Assembly (NCBI GenBank): GCA_037139195.1
Contig: JBAXGW010000018.1
Coordinates: forward strand, 1-64,000
Origin: JBAXGW01 sp037139195
Lineage (GTDB): Bacteria > Bacteroidota > Bacteroidia > Bacteroidales > JAHJDW01
Length of the DNA: 64,000 nt
Direction of reading: 5' to 3'
Both the position numbers and the translations under genes were made by a program. Of this stretch, positions 54,451-63,793 are shown one piece after another. Positions within the stretch are counted from its first letter, which is position 1. Each line of letters begins with the position of its first letter. The notes beneath the pieces were generated by a model, which was given only the letters and a program-made list of their open reading frames with translations, searched no databases and was not told the origin of the DNA.

Positions 54451-55538
54451 TTGTACATATCATTAACAATATTCATTTGCTTAGATAAATCTTTGCATTT
54501 TTCCTTTAGATGTGTGTTATAAGGGTCTCTAATTAACTTTGCTTGAGTATCCCAATATTCCGCTGCTATATTAAGTGCAACACCTTCTTTCATGAATTCA
54601 GTGTTTACTGCTTTTGTTAATATATATATTTCCGTGCCGCAAACAACACCAATGGCTGTGCTTGCAGCAGTAACACCAGCTGCACCATAATCTCCATCAT
54701 AAATAAATTTGCCAGTTTGTGCAACTCCAATGCCAAATCCTAGAGCATTGGGGAATTTGCCCCCTTTGCCAGATAATTCTGATGCAAGACCTATCACATC
54801 CGAAGCATCTCCTACATCATTAAGTGCTTTATCTAATGGGGTGTTATGGGAAAATCTGCTGTTAATTTTTGGTTGAGAAATAACAATCGGATTTATTTTA
54901 AAAGAAGTACTTTCTGAAATCGGCTCGGTTCTATTAGGAGCTTTATTATTAGTAGCCACATTGCTTTCTGGATTTTTTTCTCCATTCCAACCAAATCTGC
55001 GTTGATATGCAACACCGCCATCCGTACCTGGAGCAGCACTGGCATCCTTTCTATATTTAACGTCCTTTCCCACATAATATTGACCAGTATTTAAATCTGT
55101 TTTAACTTCTCCACCATGGAAAATTTTATATGCATAAGCTTGAAATTTATGCTTAAAATCGCCAAATTTATCAACATACGCAATTGGGTTATTTCCAAAG
55201 CAAGCGTAATTACTTTCCCATGAAACAGGTTTTGGGTCTTTATTCCACCTTCTGCCAATCCTTGCATCATACTCCCAATACAAAGCAGTATAGATTCCCG
55301 CTCCAATTTCTTGGTCTTTTTCCTGTCCGTTCATTCCACGAGTGCTGGTATTACTATTGAAAGCTCTGCCTGGCATTTCCATACCGAATGCATAATAATC
55401 GGTACTACTAATAATATCAGCTTGGTAATAATCGAAAGCCCCCGAAGTATTGAAATGCGGTATTTTTCTATCGCTAATGGTAGTCAGTACGTTTCCGAGA
55501 TGGTTTGTTAGCTCGTTATATTTACAGGATGTAATCAC
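54447..55538 (-). CDS. orphan Rhs C-terminal tip with unknown toxin domain
   Basis: The Rhs core end is clearer here than in the first tip: KYNELTNHLGNVLTTISDRK, STDYYAFGMEMPGRAFNSN, STRGMNGQEKD, YTALYWEYDARIGRRWNKDPKP, NYACFGNNPIAYVDKFGD. After about residue 130 comes a variable region with a Gly/Ala-rich hydrophobic stretch (YGAAGVTAASTAIGVVCGTEIYIL) and a charged C-terminus; I recognise no toxin family. The start is a GTG at 55538, 13 bp after the stop of a T9SS cargo gene on the same strand, so it may be expressed by read-through. The upstream Rhs repeats are absent. Confidence 0.75.
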   Translation of the reverse strand: MITSCKYNELTNHLGNVLTTISDRKIPHFNTSGAFDYYQADIISSTDYYAFGMEMPGRAFNSNTSTRGMNGQEKDQEIGAGIYTALYWEYDARIGRRWNKDPKPVSWESNYACFGNNPIAYVDKFGDFKHKFQAYAYKIFHGGEVKTDLNTGQYYVGKDVKYRKDASAAPGTDGGVAYQRRFGWNGEKNPESNVATNNKAPNRTEPISESTSFKINPIVISQPKINSRFSHNTPLDKALNDVGDASDVIGLASELSGKGGKFPNALGFGIGVAQTGKFIYDGDYGAAGVTAASTAIGVVCGTEIYILTKAVNTEFMKEGVALNIAAEYWDTQAKLIRDPYNTHLKEKCKDLSKQMNIVNDMYK

Positions 55539-55551
55539 TGGCGCATTGCAG

Positions 55552-57321
55552 CTATTCTCTTACTAAGGTAACAGTGCCCGTTTCGTTATAGATTTTATCT
55601 GCAATATCACCCTTAAATATAAAATAATAAGTTCCTGATGGCGCTTCTAACCCTGCTTGAGTTTTGCCATCCCAACCTACATGTGGATTGTTGGTTTCGA
55701 AAATTAAATTTCCCCAACGATTAAATATTTGCAAAGCAAACGATTTTGAACCACTATTTTTAATATAGAAATTATCGTTGAAACCATCACCATTTGGAGT
55801 AAATACATTAGGTATCACTGCACCACTAACAACATGTACAATATACGATGCAGTATCTTTGCAACCAAATTCATTTTCTACTAAATACGATACAGTATAA
55901 TCGCCTGGATTTTCATATTCGTGATATGGATTTTGTAAGTTATTTCCGTAACCATCACCAAATTCCCATGTGTACGTATAATTTGATGTGTTAATTGTAT
56001 CCATCAAATGAACTAAATCGTGTTCGAAAATATTATTTGTATCAGAAATAATAATTGCATCGGGTTTTGGATGTATTACAACATTACAAGATAATTCATT
56101 AGTATTACAAAAACCGAAAATATTTTGTGATACAGCAACAGTTCCATTTCCCGGATTCGACCAATCTACAACTATTGTAGAGTCGGTTGGATCAGTAATA
56201 ATAGCACCTCCAGTTACAGTCCATTCGTAATCGCCAGGGTTTGCACCACCATTAAGTGTATAAGTAGAACCCGTATCGCCAAAGCACAACTCAGAGCTGC
56301 AAATTAAATCGGTAATAATCGGTTTTTTATACGAAAGAATAAATGGGTGAGGATTAAAATTAGTCCAACCATTAGGAATTTTAACAATTGCAGTGGTAGG
56401 CGTAGGCTGTCCTAAGTAACTATAGTTGTTTCCAGTATTATGCCACATATTTCCACCTGTAGTTTGCCAATGTGCAATGCTATTCCAATCATAAGGATCT
56501 TGAACCATATCGTATTGGACAGTAACATCAGTAGGTGCATTTCCTTGTGCTTGATCAATTAGGTGATAGTATTGCATGTTAGAAAAACAAACAGTATCGT
56601 CTCTCAACCAAATATCGTAACCATCATCAGTAGCTAAATTATTTACCATACGAATTGCAAAAATATTAGTATCAGATGGATTGCTCATTTTAAGGATTAC
56701 AGGACGATATCTTTGAATTCCAACCGAAGAACCAACAGGAAATAAATAGGGCTGTGGTAAAAGCATTTGCCTATTTAGTGAACCATTAGCTAAGCTGCTT
56801 ACAAATCCAGTAGTGCGGCTAATTGCATTTACATCAACATTATTTACATGCATAATATTTGTTTCTGTAGCAAGTTCTCTATCCGTTAAATCAAGATTAT
56901 TAGTTACTATAGCATCAATTTCTTGAAATTTAACACCTGTTCCAGTAAGAAGTAAATTATTAAAACTAGAAATTTGTGTTCCTTTTATCCATTGGTTATA
57001 GCCATTCAAGCTAACTAAGCCTAAACCAGAGTTGAATTCTTGATTGTTTTCCCAATCATTAAACACCTCAAAGAAACCATTACCAGCATAGTCGCCGCCA
57101 TAGGTTATTCCATCGTTGATATAACTACCTTCGATATGAACATTTCCAAGATTATAAAAACATGAATCAATGGTATGAACATCACCATTTATTTGAACAA
57201 CAGCATCAACACTAACGTGAAAATGAATATCGTTAACAGTAACTAATTGTGCATTAACAGCTGCAGTTGAAATAAAAGCAGCAATAAACAACAATCTTTT
57301 AAAAGCAAAAAGCATTTTCAT
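55552..57321 (-). CDS. secreted protein with PKD domain and T9SS type B (CHU_C) tail
   Basis: 589 residues. Signal peptide (LLFIAAFISTAAVNAQ), a long beta-rich N-terminal part, a PKD-like domain (YTWEFGDGYGNNLQNPYHEYENPGDYTVSYLVENEFGCKDT) at about 450-490, and a C-terminal gliding-motility-associated domain (NVFTPNGDGFNDNFYIKNSGSKSFALQIFNRWGNLIFET ... GTYYFIFKG), which is the type B T9SS sorting signal. It should be exported by the type IX system and stay on or near the surface. The Rhs island begins immediately after its stop codon. Confidence 0.9.
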   Translation of the reverse strand: MKMLFAFKRLLFIAAFISTAAVNAQLVTVNDIHFHVSVDAVVQINGDVHTIDSCFYNLGNVHIEGSYINDGITYGGDYAGNGFFEVFNDWENNQEFNSGLGLVSLNGYNQWIKGTQISSFNNLLLTGTGVKFQEIDAIVTNNLDLTDRELATETNIMHVNNVDVNAISRTTGFVSSLANGSLNRQMLLPQPYLFPVGSSVGIQRYRPVILKMSNPSDTNIFAIRMVNNLATDDGYDIWLRDDTVCFSNMQYYHLIDQAQGNAPTDVTVQYDMVQDPYDWNSIAHWQTTGGNMWHNTGNNYSYLGQPTPTTAIVKIPNGWTNFNPHPFILSYKKPIITDLICSSELCFGDTGSTYTLNGGANPGDYEWTVTGGAIITDPTDSTIVVDWSNPGNGTVAVSQNIFGFCNTNELSCNVVIHPKPDAIIISDTNNIFEHDLVHLMDTINTSNYTYTWEFGDGYGNNLQNPYHEYENPGDYTVSYLVENEFGCKDTASYIVHVVSGAVIPNVFTPNGDGFNDNFYIKNSGSKSFALQIFNRWGNLIFETNNPHVGWDGKTQAGLEAPSGTYYFIFKGDIADKIYNETGTVTLVRE

Positions 57322-57526
57322 AATATGCTATATATCAGTAATAACTTTATTTTAGTAGCCAGTGTAATTAATCTGTAAAAGTGGCGATTTTATTCTACAA
57401 AAACAAATTTTGAACCCACTTTTTGATTTTTATTATACATTTTATCGGTTCTTTAATAATTTTTATGAAATAGATCAAAAAAACGTACTACCTAATTAAT
57501 ACGAAAAAAATTAAAATAGGTTGCTT

Positions 57527-58549
57527 TTATTTCTTTGGTTTATACTTTGATTGTAAAAATATTTTATGAGCATCTTTATCCATGAGCAATTGAGCCAGCT
57601 TCACATTTGGATTTTGCTTCATATAACTTCTAACAATTTGCCAGCCTACCCATATACCAATTCTAGAAGGCGACTCTTTCGAAATAGAAGAAGTAAAAGG
57701 TCCATCTGATGTATATTTTTGAATATCGTCAATATTTGAAGAATACAGCAATTTCTTTTCTATAAAGAAAGCCCAAACATTTGCCTCATTCTTTTCGCAC
57801 CAATTAATTTCTGATTCATTAAATCCAATTTTCAAACTATCTTCCTTATCGGGAAACATAGCATCCACAAAATAATACATTTTGCCATAATATACCATTT
57901 TACTAATCAAGTCTTGGTTAAGTGTGCTATCCGTGAATTCAGACATGGCCCAACCCAGCATACAATCGGATGAAATATATTGTTTATCCATTCTGCAAAC
58001 TTTATAAGTTGGAATTCCTAACATTGGGTAATATTCGAATTTTTTTCCAAGATACATATCTAAACTTATAGCTAGCGTAGAGTCGGTGGCTATTATAGGA
58101 TAGTTAAAACCACTTATACAAGTAGCAATACGAGGAATTAATTTATTAGGGAAATAATATTTGTAGTGTTTGAGTCCTTCATTTAAATCTTTTTCAATAT
58201 CATCAACATTTTCAAATATCTTCAGGGTGCGAGTATAAATATCTTGCAAATCTGCATTTTCTCTAAATTTTTGAAAAGACAAATAAAAATTAGAATCCTT
58301 ATTATCGCCTAATTTCATAACGCTACCTGCATATATATCAAAGAAACCTCCGTACTTTTTCTTCAAAAACCGAACCTGACTTTTAGCATCCATTTTTTGT
58401 GAAGCAAAAACATCCTTATCAAATCGTATAATTTCAAGTTTATAGTTTATATCATCGGTTTTAACGTCTTTTAATGAATTTTTATTTTCGCAAGAAAAAA
58501 AAGATAACAATACAATTGCTACAAATAAAATTTGTGCGATTTTTCTCAT
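57527..58549 (-). CDS. gldB: gliding motility lipoprotein GldB
   Basis: Lipoprotein (lipobox FFSC, Cys20) of 340 residues matching GldB: YKLEIIRFDKDVF near the start, FLKKKYGGFFDIYAGSVMKLG, FPNKLIPRIATCISGFNYPII, LGKKFEYYPMLGIPTYKVCRM and GWAMSEF. GldB is required for gliding in flavobacteria, with links to the type IX system. A TAACTTTG box lies on the minus strand just upstream. Confidence 0.9.
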   Translation of the reverse strand: MRKIAQILFVAIVLLSFFSCENKNSLKDVKTDDINYKLEIIRFDKDVFASQKMDAKSQVRFLKKKYGGFFDIYAGSVMKLGDNKDSNFYLSFQKFRENADLQDIYTRTLKIFENVDDIEKDLNEGLKHYKYYFPNKLIPRIATCISGFNYPIIATDSTLAISLDMYLGKKFEYYPMLGIPTYKVCRMDKQYISSDCMLGWAMSEFTDSTLNQDLISKMVYYGKMYYFVDAMFPDKEDSLKIGFNESEINWCEKNEANVWAFFIEKKLLYSSNIDDIQKYTSDGPFTSSISKESPSRIGIWVGWQIVRSYMKQNPNVKLAQLLMDKDAHKIFLQSKYKPKK

Positions 58550-58571
58550 AGGTGATAAATTAAAGTTTTTC

Positions 58572-58603
58572 CAAAGTTAAATTAAATTTTAATTGATTTG
58601 AAA
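58572..58603 (-). promoter_or_regulatory. promoter of gldB
   Basis: On the minus strand TAACTTTG (58572-58579) lies 22 bp before the ATG, with TTTC (58600-58603) at 20-bp spacing as an imperfect -33 element. Confidence 0.5.
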
Positions 58604-58710
58604 ATACTTCATATATAAATTTAATCTACTACATTTGTAATAGAACATAAATTTTATTTACATATCTCATATTACAACCTCATAATCTGGCTTTAACAGC
58701 AAATTACAAC

Positions 58711-59388
58711 ATGAACAAACTATATATAAAATCGTATTTAGGATTAGCCAATTTAGTGTTTATAATAGCCTTACTCTTGTTTCTCCCAGTGTGGAGTGTT
58801 TATTATTGGCAAGCTTGGCTATATATTGCAACATTTACCATTTCGGTAATGTGGATTACAGCCTATTTTTTAAAACACGACACTGAGCTAATCAAGCGTA
58901 GACTAAAGGCGGGTCCAGCTGCTGAAAATGAAAAAGGGCAGAAAATAATTCAATCATTGGCAAGTGTTGCTGTAATTGGAATTATTATAGTTTCTGCATT
59001 TGATCATAGGTTTAAACTTTCAGAGGTATCGGTAGTACTCACAATCGTATCAAACGTATTTATATATTTGGGCTTTTACATTGTTTTTCTGGTTTTCAAA
59101 GAAAATAGCTTTACCTCCGCAATAATAGAAGTAGCCGATAGTCAAAAAGTAATATCAACGGGTCCGTATTCCACAGTAAGACATCCAATGTATTCAGGAG
59201 CCTTACTCCTATTCGTTTTTACGCCTTTGGCTTTAGATTCTTATTTCGGATTGCTCCTAAGTGTAATGCTAATTTTAGTTTTAGTTTTTCGATTACAAAA
59301 CGAAGAAGCATTTCTTAAAACAAATTTAGTAGGTTATACTGAATATTGCGAAAAGGTAAAATACCGATTGGTTCCTTGGATTTGGTAA
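58711..59388 (+). CDS. isoprenylcysteine-methyltransferase-like membrane protein
   Basis: 225 residues, about five to six hydrophobic segments, with the ICMT/PEMT-like C-terminal signature STGPYSTVRHPMYSGALLLF followed by LRLQNEEAFLKTNL and GYTEYCEKVKYRLVPWIW. The RHPxY-x-G block binds S-adenosylmethionine in this superfamily. The methyl acceptor in bacteria is unknown. It converges on the SufT-like gene, 5 bp away. Confidence 0.85.
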   Translation: MNKLYIKSYLGLANLVFIIALLLFLPVWSVYYWQAWLYIATFTISVMWITAYFLKHDTELIKRRLKAGPAAENEKGQKIIQSLASVAVIGIIIVSAFDHRFKLSEVSVVLTIVSNVFIYLGFYIVFLVFKENSFTSAIIEVADSQKVISTGPYSTVRHPMYSGALLLFVFTPLALDSYFGLLLSVMLILVLVFRLQNEEAFLKTNLVGYTEYCEKVKYRLVPWIW

Positions 59389-59393
59389 TAAAA

Positions 59394-59705
59394 TTACATC
59401 AATCCCAATTCCAACATAGCATCTGGCGAAATTAAATCTTTCGTCCATGGTGGATCGAAGGTGATTTCTACATCCACGCTTTTAACGTCTTCAATATATT
59501 TTATAGCATCTACAATTTCAGGTGGAATACGTTCTGCCTCAGGGCAATTTGGGCTTGTAAGTGTCATAATAATTTTCACATCTTTTGATTCAGAAATATT
59601 TATTTCATATATCATTCCTAAATCATATACGTTAACAGGAATTTCGGGGTCATAAACGGTTTTAATTGCCGAAATTATTTTGTTTTTTAATATCATATTT
59701 TCCAT
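59394..59705 (-). CDS. DUF59/MIP18-type Fe-S assembly protein (SufT-like)
   Basis: About 103 residues, the whole being a DUF59/MIP18 domain: VYDPEIPVNVYDLGMIYEINI, MTLTSPNCPEAERIP (the conserved Cys region) and VEITFDPPWTKDLISPDAMLELG. Such proteins help insert or mature Fe-S clusters in the SUF system. The start is taken at the ATG at 59705 (or 59696); the longer frame adds a low-complexity N-terminus. No suf genes are adjacent. Confidence 0.88.
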   Translation of the reverse strand: MENMILKNKIISAIKTVYDPEIPVNVYDLGMIYEINISESKDVKIIMTLTSPNCPEAERIPPEIVDAIKYIEDVKSVDVEITFDPPWTKDLISPDAMLELGLM

Positions 59706-59750
59706 ATTAATATAATTATTTTTTTTTAATTTCAATTCGTTATTTTGCAA

Positions 59751-60175
59751 AGAAATCCTGTAATAATATTAATAGCGAAAATATAAATACCAAATTCATT
59801 TTCGCTATTTATATTTTCAAAAAATTACACAGTTCATAAAACAAATAACAGCATTACTTAAGTGTAAAGTTAATGAAATTGTTTCTATTTTCAATGTTTA
59901 TTTTGGTATGAGCGATTAAAATGAATATTTTGGATTCATTTAGTCTTTTAAAGATAAAATCAAACAAGAAGAAAAAAATCGACAAGTCATTAAATTATTC
60001 GTCAATGAATCATATAAAATTCGATATAAATTTTCTAAAAAAAAAGTTATAAACCGATTAGAAAATAAAGTTCGTAAGTAGTCAAATATTTTTTCAAAAA
60101 TACTTGGAATTACAAGCTAATTGACTTTAAATTTGCCTTTTTTTAAGAATTATTTCTTAAAAAAAATTAATTATA
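59751..60175. other. gene-free AT-rich stretch upstream of pyk
   Basis: No supported gene. A 43-codon Lys-rich frame (59921-60052, plus strand) is open, but it has no promoter or signal features I can support, so it is not called. The pyk promoter lies at the right end. Confidence 0.6.
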
Positions 60176-60207
60176 TTTGATTTTGGTAAATCGATTTAGT
60201 ATATTTG
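60176..60207 (+). promoter_or_regulatory. promoter of pyk
   Basis: TTTG at 60176-60179, a 20-bp spacer and TATATTTG at 60200-60207, 21 bp before the ATG. A textbook Bacteroidota promoter. Confidence 0.8.
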
Positions 60208-60228
60208 TATTTTAATAATAAATAGTCC

Positions 60229-61656
60229 ATGCGTAAAATAAAATCACAAACAAAAATTATAGCAACAGTTGGTCCCGCTTGCTCTTCAAAAGATACATTA
60301 TTTCAAATGATTGAAGAAGGTGTTGATGTTTTCAGACTCAATTTTTCACATTCCGATAAATCTGAGCATCAAAAAGTAATTGACAGAATCAACGAAATAA
60401 ATAATGAACACAATCTAAACATAGCAATACTTGCCGATTTGCAAGGACCAAAAATAAGAATTGGCGAAGTAGAAAATAATAGCATATTACTTACGGATGG
60501 AGATACAATTAATTTTGTTAACGAAAAGTGCATAGGAACCAAAGATAGCTTATACATGAGCTATACCAACTTTGCAAAAGACGTTAAAGCAGGAGAAATA
60601 ATACTTATTGACGATGGGAAAATTCAATTAGAAGTTTTAGAAACTAATAATGAAAATAAGGTTTGTGCTAAAGTTATTCATGGCGGAACTCTTTCATCGC
60701 GAAAAGGCGTAAACTTGCCAAACACAAAAGTGTCTTTACCCAGCTTAACAGAAGAAGACATTGAAAATGCTCTTTTTGCAATTGAAAACAATGTTGATTG
60801 GATTGCTCTTTCTTTTGTTAGAAAAGCTGAAGATGTAATGATGCTGAAAGAACTTATACAAAATAAAAATGGACATGCAAGTGTAATAGCAAAAATTGAG
60901 AAACCCGAGGCTTTAGACGATTTGGATAATATAATTGATGCGGCTGATGCAGTTATGGTAGCGCGCGGCGATTTGGGCGTTGAAATATCATTTGAGCGAG
61001 TTCCTTTGATTCAAAAAGATATAGTAAACAAATGTGTTAATAAATCTAAGCCAGTTATCATTGCAACCCAGATGATGGAAAGTATGATAACAAACTTTTG
61101 TCCTACCAGAGCCGAAGCTAATGATGTAGCAAATGCAGTTTTAGACGGAGCAGATGCACTGATGCTAAGCGGAGAAACATCAGTTGGGAAATTTCCAGTT
61201 GAAACTATTCGCAATATGCAACACATAATAGATTGGACCGAAAACAATGGTTTTCCATATAATAAAGAACATATTCCTGAAGAAAACACAAATCGCTTTG
61301 TAGCCGAAACAACTTGCTACCACGCATGTAAAATGGCTTCGTTTGCAAAAGCAAATGCTATTATAACATTTACCAATTCGGGATTTTCGGCATTTAAAAT
61401 TTCGAGCTATCGTCCAGAAGCTGATATATTTGCTTTCACCAATAATAAAACCTTACTTAGAAAAATGGCGTTAGTGTGGGGCGTTAGAGCTTTTTGCTGC
61501 CATGACTTTACGGTAATGGTTGAAGCAATAAATTACTCCAAACAAATGTTAAGCGAAACTGGACTTATAAATCCTGGTGATATTATTATTAATGTTGGCA
61601 GCTCTCCACTCCACGAAAAAGGCGCAACAAATATGATAAAGCTAGGTATTGTTTAA
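60229..61656 (+). CDS. pyk: pyruvate kinase
   Basis: Glycolytic enzyme converting phosphoenolpyruvate and ADP to pyruvate and ATP. Family blocks in order: TKIIATVGPACSS, RLNFSHSD, ADLQGPKIRIG, SVIAKIEKPEALDDLDNI, MVARGDLGVEI and QMMESM. The C-terminal effector domain ends NVGSSPLHEKGATNMIKLGIV. Length 475 is normal. It has its own promoter and ends with a strong hairpin, so it is transcribed alone. Confidence 0.97.
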   Translation: MRKIKSQTKIIATVGPACSSKDTLFQMIEEGVDVFRLNFSHSDKSEHQKVIDRINEINNEHNLNIAILADLQGPKIRIGEVENNSILLTDGDTINFVNEKCIGTKDSLYMSYTNFAKDVKAGEIILIDDGKIQLEVLETNNENKVCAKVIHGGTLSSRKGVNLPNTKVSLPSLTEEDIENALFAIENNVDWIALSFVRKAEDVMMLKELIQNKNGHASVIAKIEKPEALDDLDNIIDAADAVMVARGDLGVEISFERVPLIQKDIVNKCVNKSKPVIIATQMMESMITNFCPTRAEANDVANAVLDGADALMLSGETSVGKFPVETIRNMQHIIDWTENNGFPYNKEHIPEENTNRFVAETTCYHACKMASFAKANAIITFTNSGFSAFKISSYRPEADIFAFTNNKTLLRKMALVWGVRAFCCHDFTVMVEAINYSKQMLSETGLINPGDIIINVGSSPLHEKGATNMIKLGIV

Positions 61657-61697
61657 TAATACTTATTGAAATAGTAATGCCAATACAAGTATTTAAA

Positions 61698-61737
61698 TAG
61701 AGTATAACCATAAAGTTGCCTTTATGGTTATACTCTA
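61698..61737 (+). terminator. perfect 18-bp hairpin after pyk
   Basis: TAGAGTATAACCATAAAG, loop TTGC, then the exact complement. There is no T-run after it, so it is probably a terminator or 3'-end stabilising structure. Confidence 0.75.
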
Positions 61738-61832
61738 ATCAATTAACTTTCGACTCACAAAATAAGACTGCAAAGAGATTGCTGAAAAATTGTTAAACGA
61801 GATTATTAAATTATTGTTGGTGCTCTTATTAA

Positions 61833-63410
61833 TTATTTTTTAATTATTTTTTTGACAATCATTTCATTTCCCTTAGAAATTTTAACAATATAAATCCCAC
61901 TTGAATAATTAGTTAAATCAACAATTACATCAGAATTTAAAATAGAAAAACCTGATATGGCTTGACCCAAGCTATTATAAATTTCAATTTGAGCATTCTC
62001 AATACCCGAAATTTGGATTTTTTCAGTAGTAGGATTAGGATAAATCTTAACATCATTAAAATTTTGGTTAGCTCCTATTCCTATAGAGTTATTATCATTT
62101 CGAACCAGACGAACATAATTGTTTAATCGAGCTATTTCACCTTGGTTATCGCCTCTTGGATTTGAAGAGTAAATAGGATTACCCTGAAGGTCAACTCCCA
62201 TATTTACACCATAATTTGACCCAGTTTTTACTTCACTTCGCACCGCACCAGTACAATCAAGATCACAATAGGTAAAATAAGTCAATACGGCGCCTTTAGC
62301 CCATCCCGAAGCTCTGCCAAAAGCAACATACAAAGCCGATTTCCCTTCATAAACAGAACCATTATAGGTAGCTTGCGTAGTACTTGTCCAGAAATAGGGC
62401 CAATCGACAGTTCCAGCTTCACTTGTGATTGTGGAAATATTAAAAATTGAATCAATGGATGCTGATTGAGTAGAAATGGGTGAACGATCATAATCGACAA
62501 TACTCTGTAATTCTTTTGCATTGGGCAATCTCCAATCGCTATATCCACAATAATTCGAACTGTTTTGTGTTTGTGCCCAAGCTAAAGCATCTTGCCATTG
62601 CATTCCAAACTTACTATCATCTTTAGACCACATAAGACCGGTTGCCTTATCAGTTATTGTAAGATCTCCATTATCAACAAAATCATTGCTCCCATATAAC
62701 AAATTACCACGTACTGCAATAAACATAAACTTTTGAAAATTAAAGATTTCTGTAGGAGTTAATTGATATCCCAAAATTCTACCATCAGCAAAATTCATCC
62801 CATAAAGGCTATAAGAATTATAATACGATTTGTCTTTTGAAATAGTACTGGATGCATATTTTACATCAAGCATATATACATACGAAATTGAATCTTCATT
62901 GCGTCCCCATTCAAAAGGGAAAAAAGTAGTATCAATAAAAGGATTCAATCCAGCAGTGCTCACAACGCCTTCCCTCGGAGCATTTCCCTTATAATTTGAT
63001 AGAGAATACAATTGTTTAATAGTAGGAATACGCCAATCGTTGTATCCCCCATAATTAGTTGAATTGAGCTCATCTAAACGTAATAGAATATAATCCCATC
63101 TTAGAGCATCAAATTCAGTAATAATACCATTATTATTACCGTTAATATCAGGACTGCTTTGCCACATAAGTCCTGTTACTAAATCTAAAACGGTTCCATC
63201 TCCATTATCTTGGTAGTTTGGAGAATTTAAACCAGAAAACTGTCCGTAAAAAGCATCACTTGATGTTAAGGGACAAGTTATGGTTGAATAGTTGTCATAA
63301 CAACTTGTAGCATCAGTTCCAACTATTTTATAAGTTTGACCGTAGCTAGCAAGATTTATTAATGTTATAATAGACATTAATAAAATGGGCATTGAATTTA
63401 GGGTTTTCAT
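61833..63410 (-). CDS. secreted protein with two DUF1566 (Lcl C-terminal) domains and T9SS type A tail
   Basis: 525 residues. Signal peptide, then two DUF1566/Lcl_C-type modules: the first with LVTGLMWQSSPD and YGGYNDWRIPTIKQLYSL, the second with KATGLMWSKDDS and YCGYSDWRLPNAKELQSIVDYDRSP. The C-terminal 80 residues are a type A sorting tail (VKIYPNPTTEKIQISG ... GIYIVKISKGNEMIVKKIIKK). Related domains occur in lectin-like surface proteins, so surface adhesion is possible. The gene is flanked on both sides by long gene-free spacers. Confidence 0.88.
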   Translation of the reverse strand: MKTLNSMPILLMSIITLINLASYGQTYKIVGTDATSCYDNYSTITCPLTSSDAFYGQFSGLNSPNYQDNGDGTVLDLVTGLMWQSSPDINGNNNGIITEFDALRWDYILLRLDELNSTNYGGYNDWRIPTIKQLYSLSNYKGNAPREGVVSTAGLNPFIDTTFFPFEWGRNEDSISYVYMLDVKYASSTISKDKSYYNSYSLYGMNFADGRILGYQLTPTEIFNFQKFMFIAVRGNLLYGSNDFVDNGDLTITDKATGLMWSKDDSKFGMQWQDALAWAQTQNSSNYCGYSDWRLPNAKELQSIVDYDRSPISTQSASIDSIFNISTITSEAGTVDWPYFWTSTTQATYNGSVYEGKSALYVAFGRASGWAKGAVLTYFTYCDLDCTGAVRSEVKTGSNYGVNMGVDLQGNPIYSSNPRGDNQGEIARLNNYVRLVRNDNNSIGIGANQNFNDVKIYPNPTTEKIQISGIENAQIEIYNSLGQAISGFSILNSDVIVDLTNYSSGIYIVKISKGNEMIVKKIIKK

Positions 63411-63793
63411 ATTTCCATTTTTTAATTAATTATTAATGTAAAACTATAATGAGAATTGAATTAGATTGTCATACAATTTTATGGATGATTTATAAAATTT
63501 TATTATTATAAAATTTAAATCAGAATCTTTATATATTAATTATCAAATTATTATATTCTATTCAATTATAAATCAAATTTTCCGGATATGTTCATGGACA
63601 AGCTAATTGTTCGCATTGAATAAAACCAAGATAACTCAGTTAAGTTGTTGTTTGACGATAATTTTATTTTAATAGAGAAGACATACAGACATATAATAGG
63701 TAACAAGCGAAGATTCAACTTAAATCGCAATTGTTTAAATAAGTTGCTTAATGGTAAATGGGCCAGACTTTTAAAAGTAATTTGAAAATAGAA
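63411..63793. other. gene-free AT-rich stretch
   Basis: Between the DUF1566 gene and the partial nucleotidyltransferase gene; no coding frame, hairpin or clear promoter supported. Confidence 0.5.

Noticed and set aside
59921..60052. 43-codon Lys-rich frame upstream of pyk
   Set aside because: No promoter, ribosome site, signal or recognisable domain; chance open frames of this size are common in AT-rich DNA.
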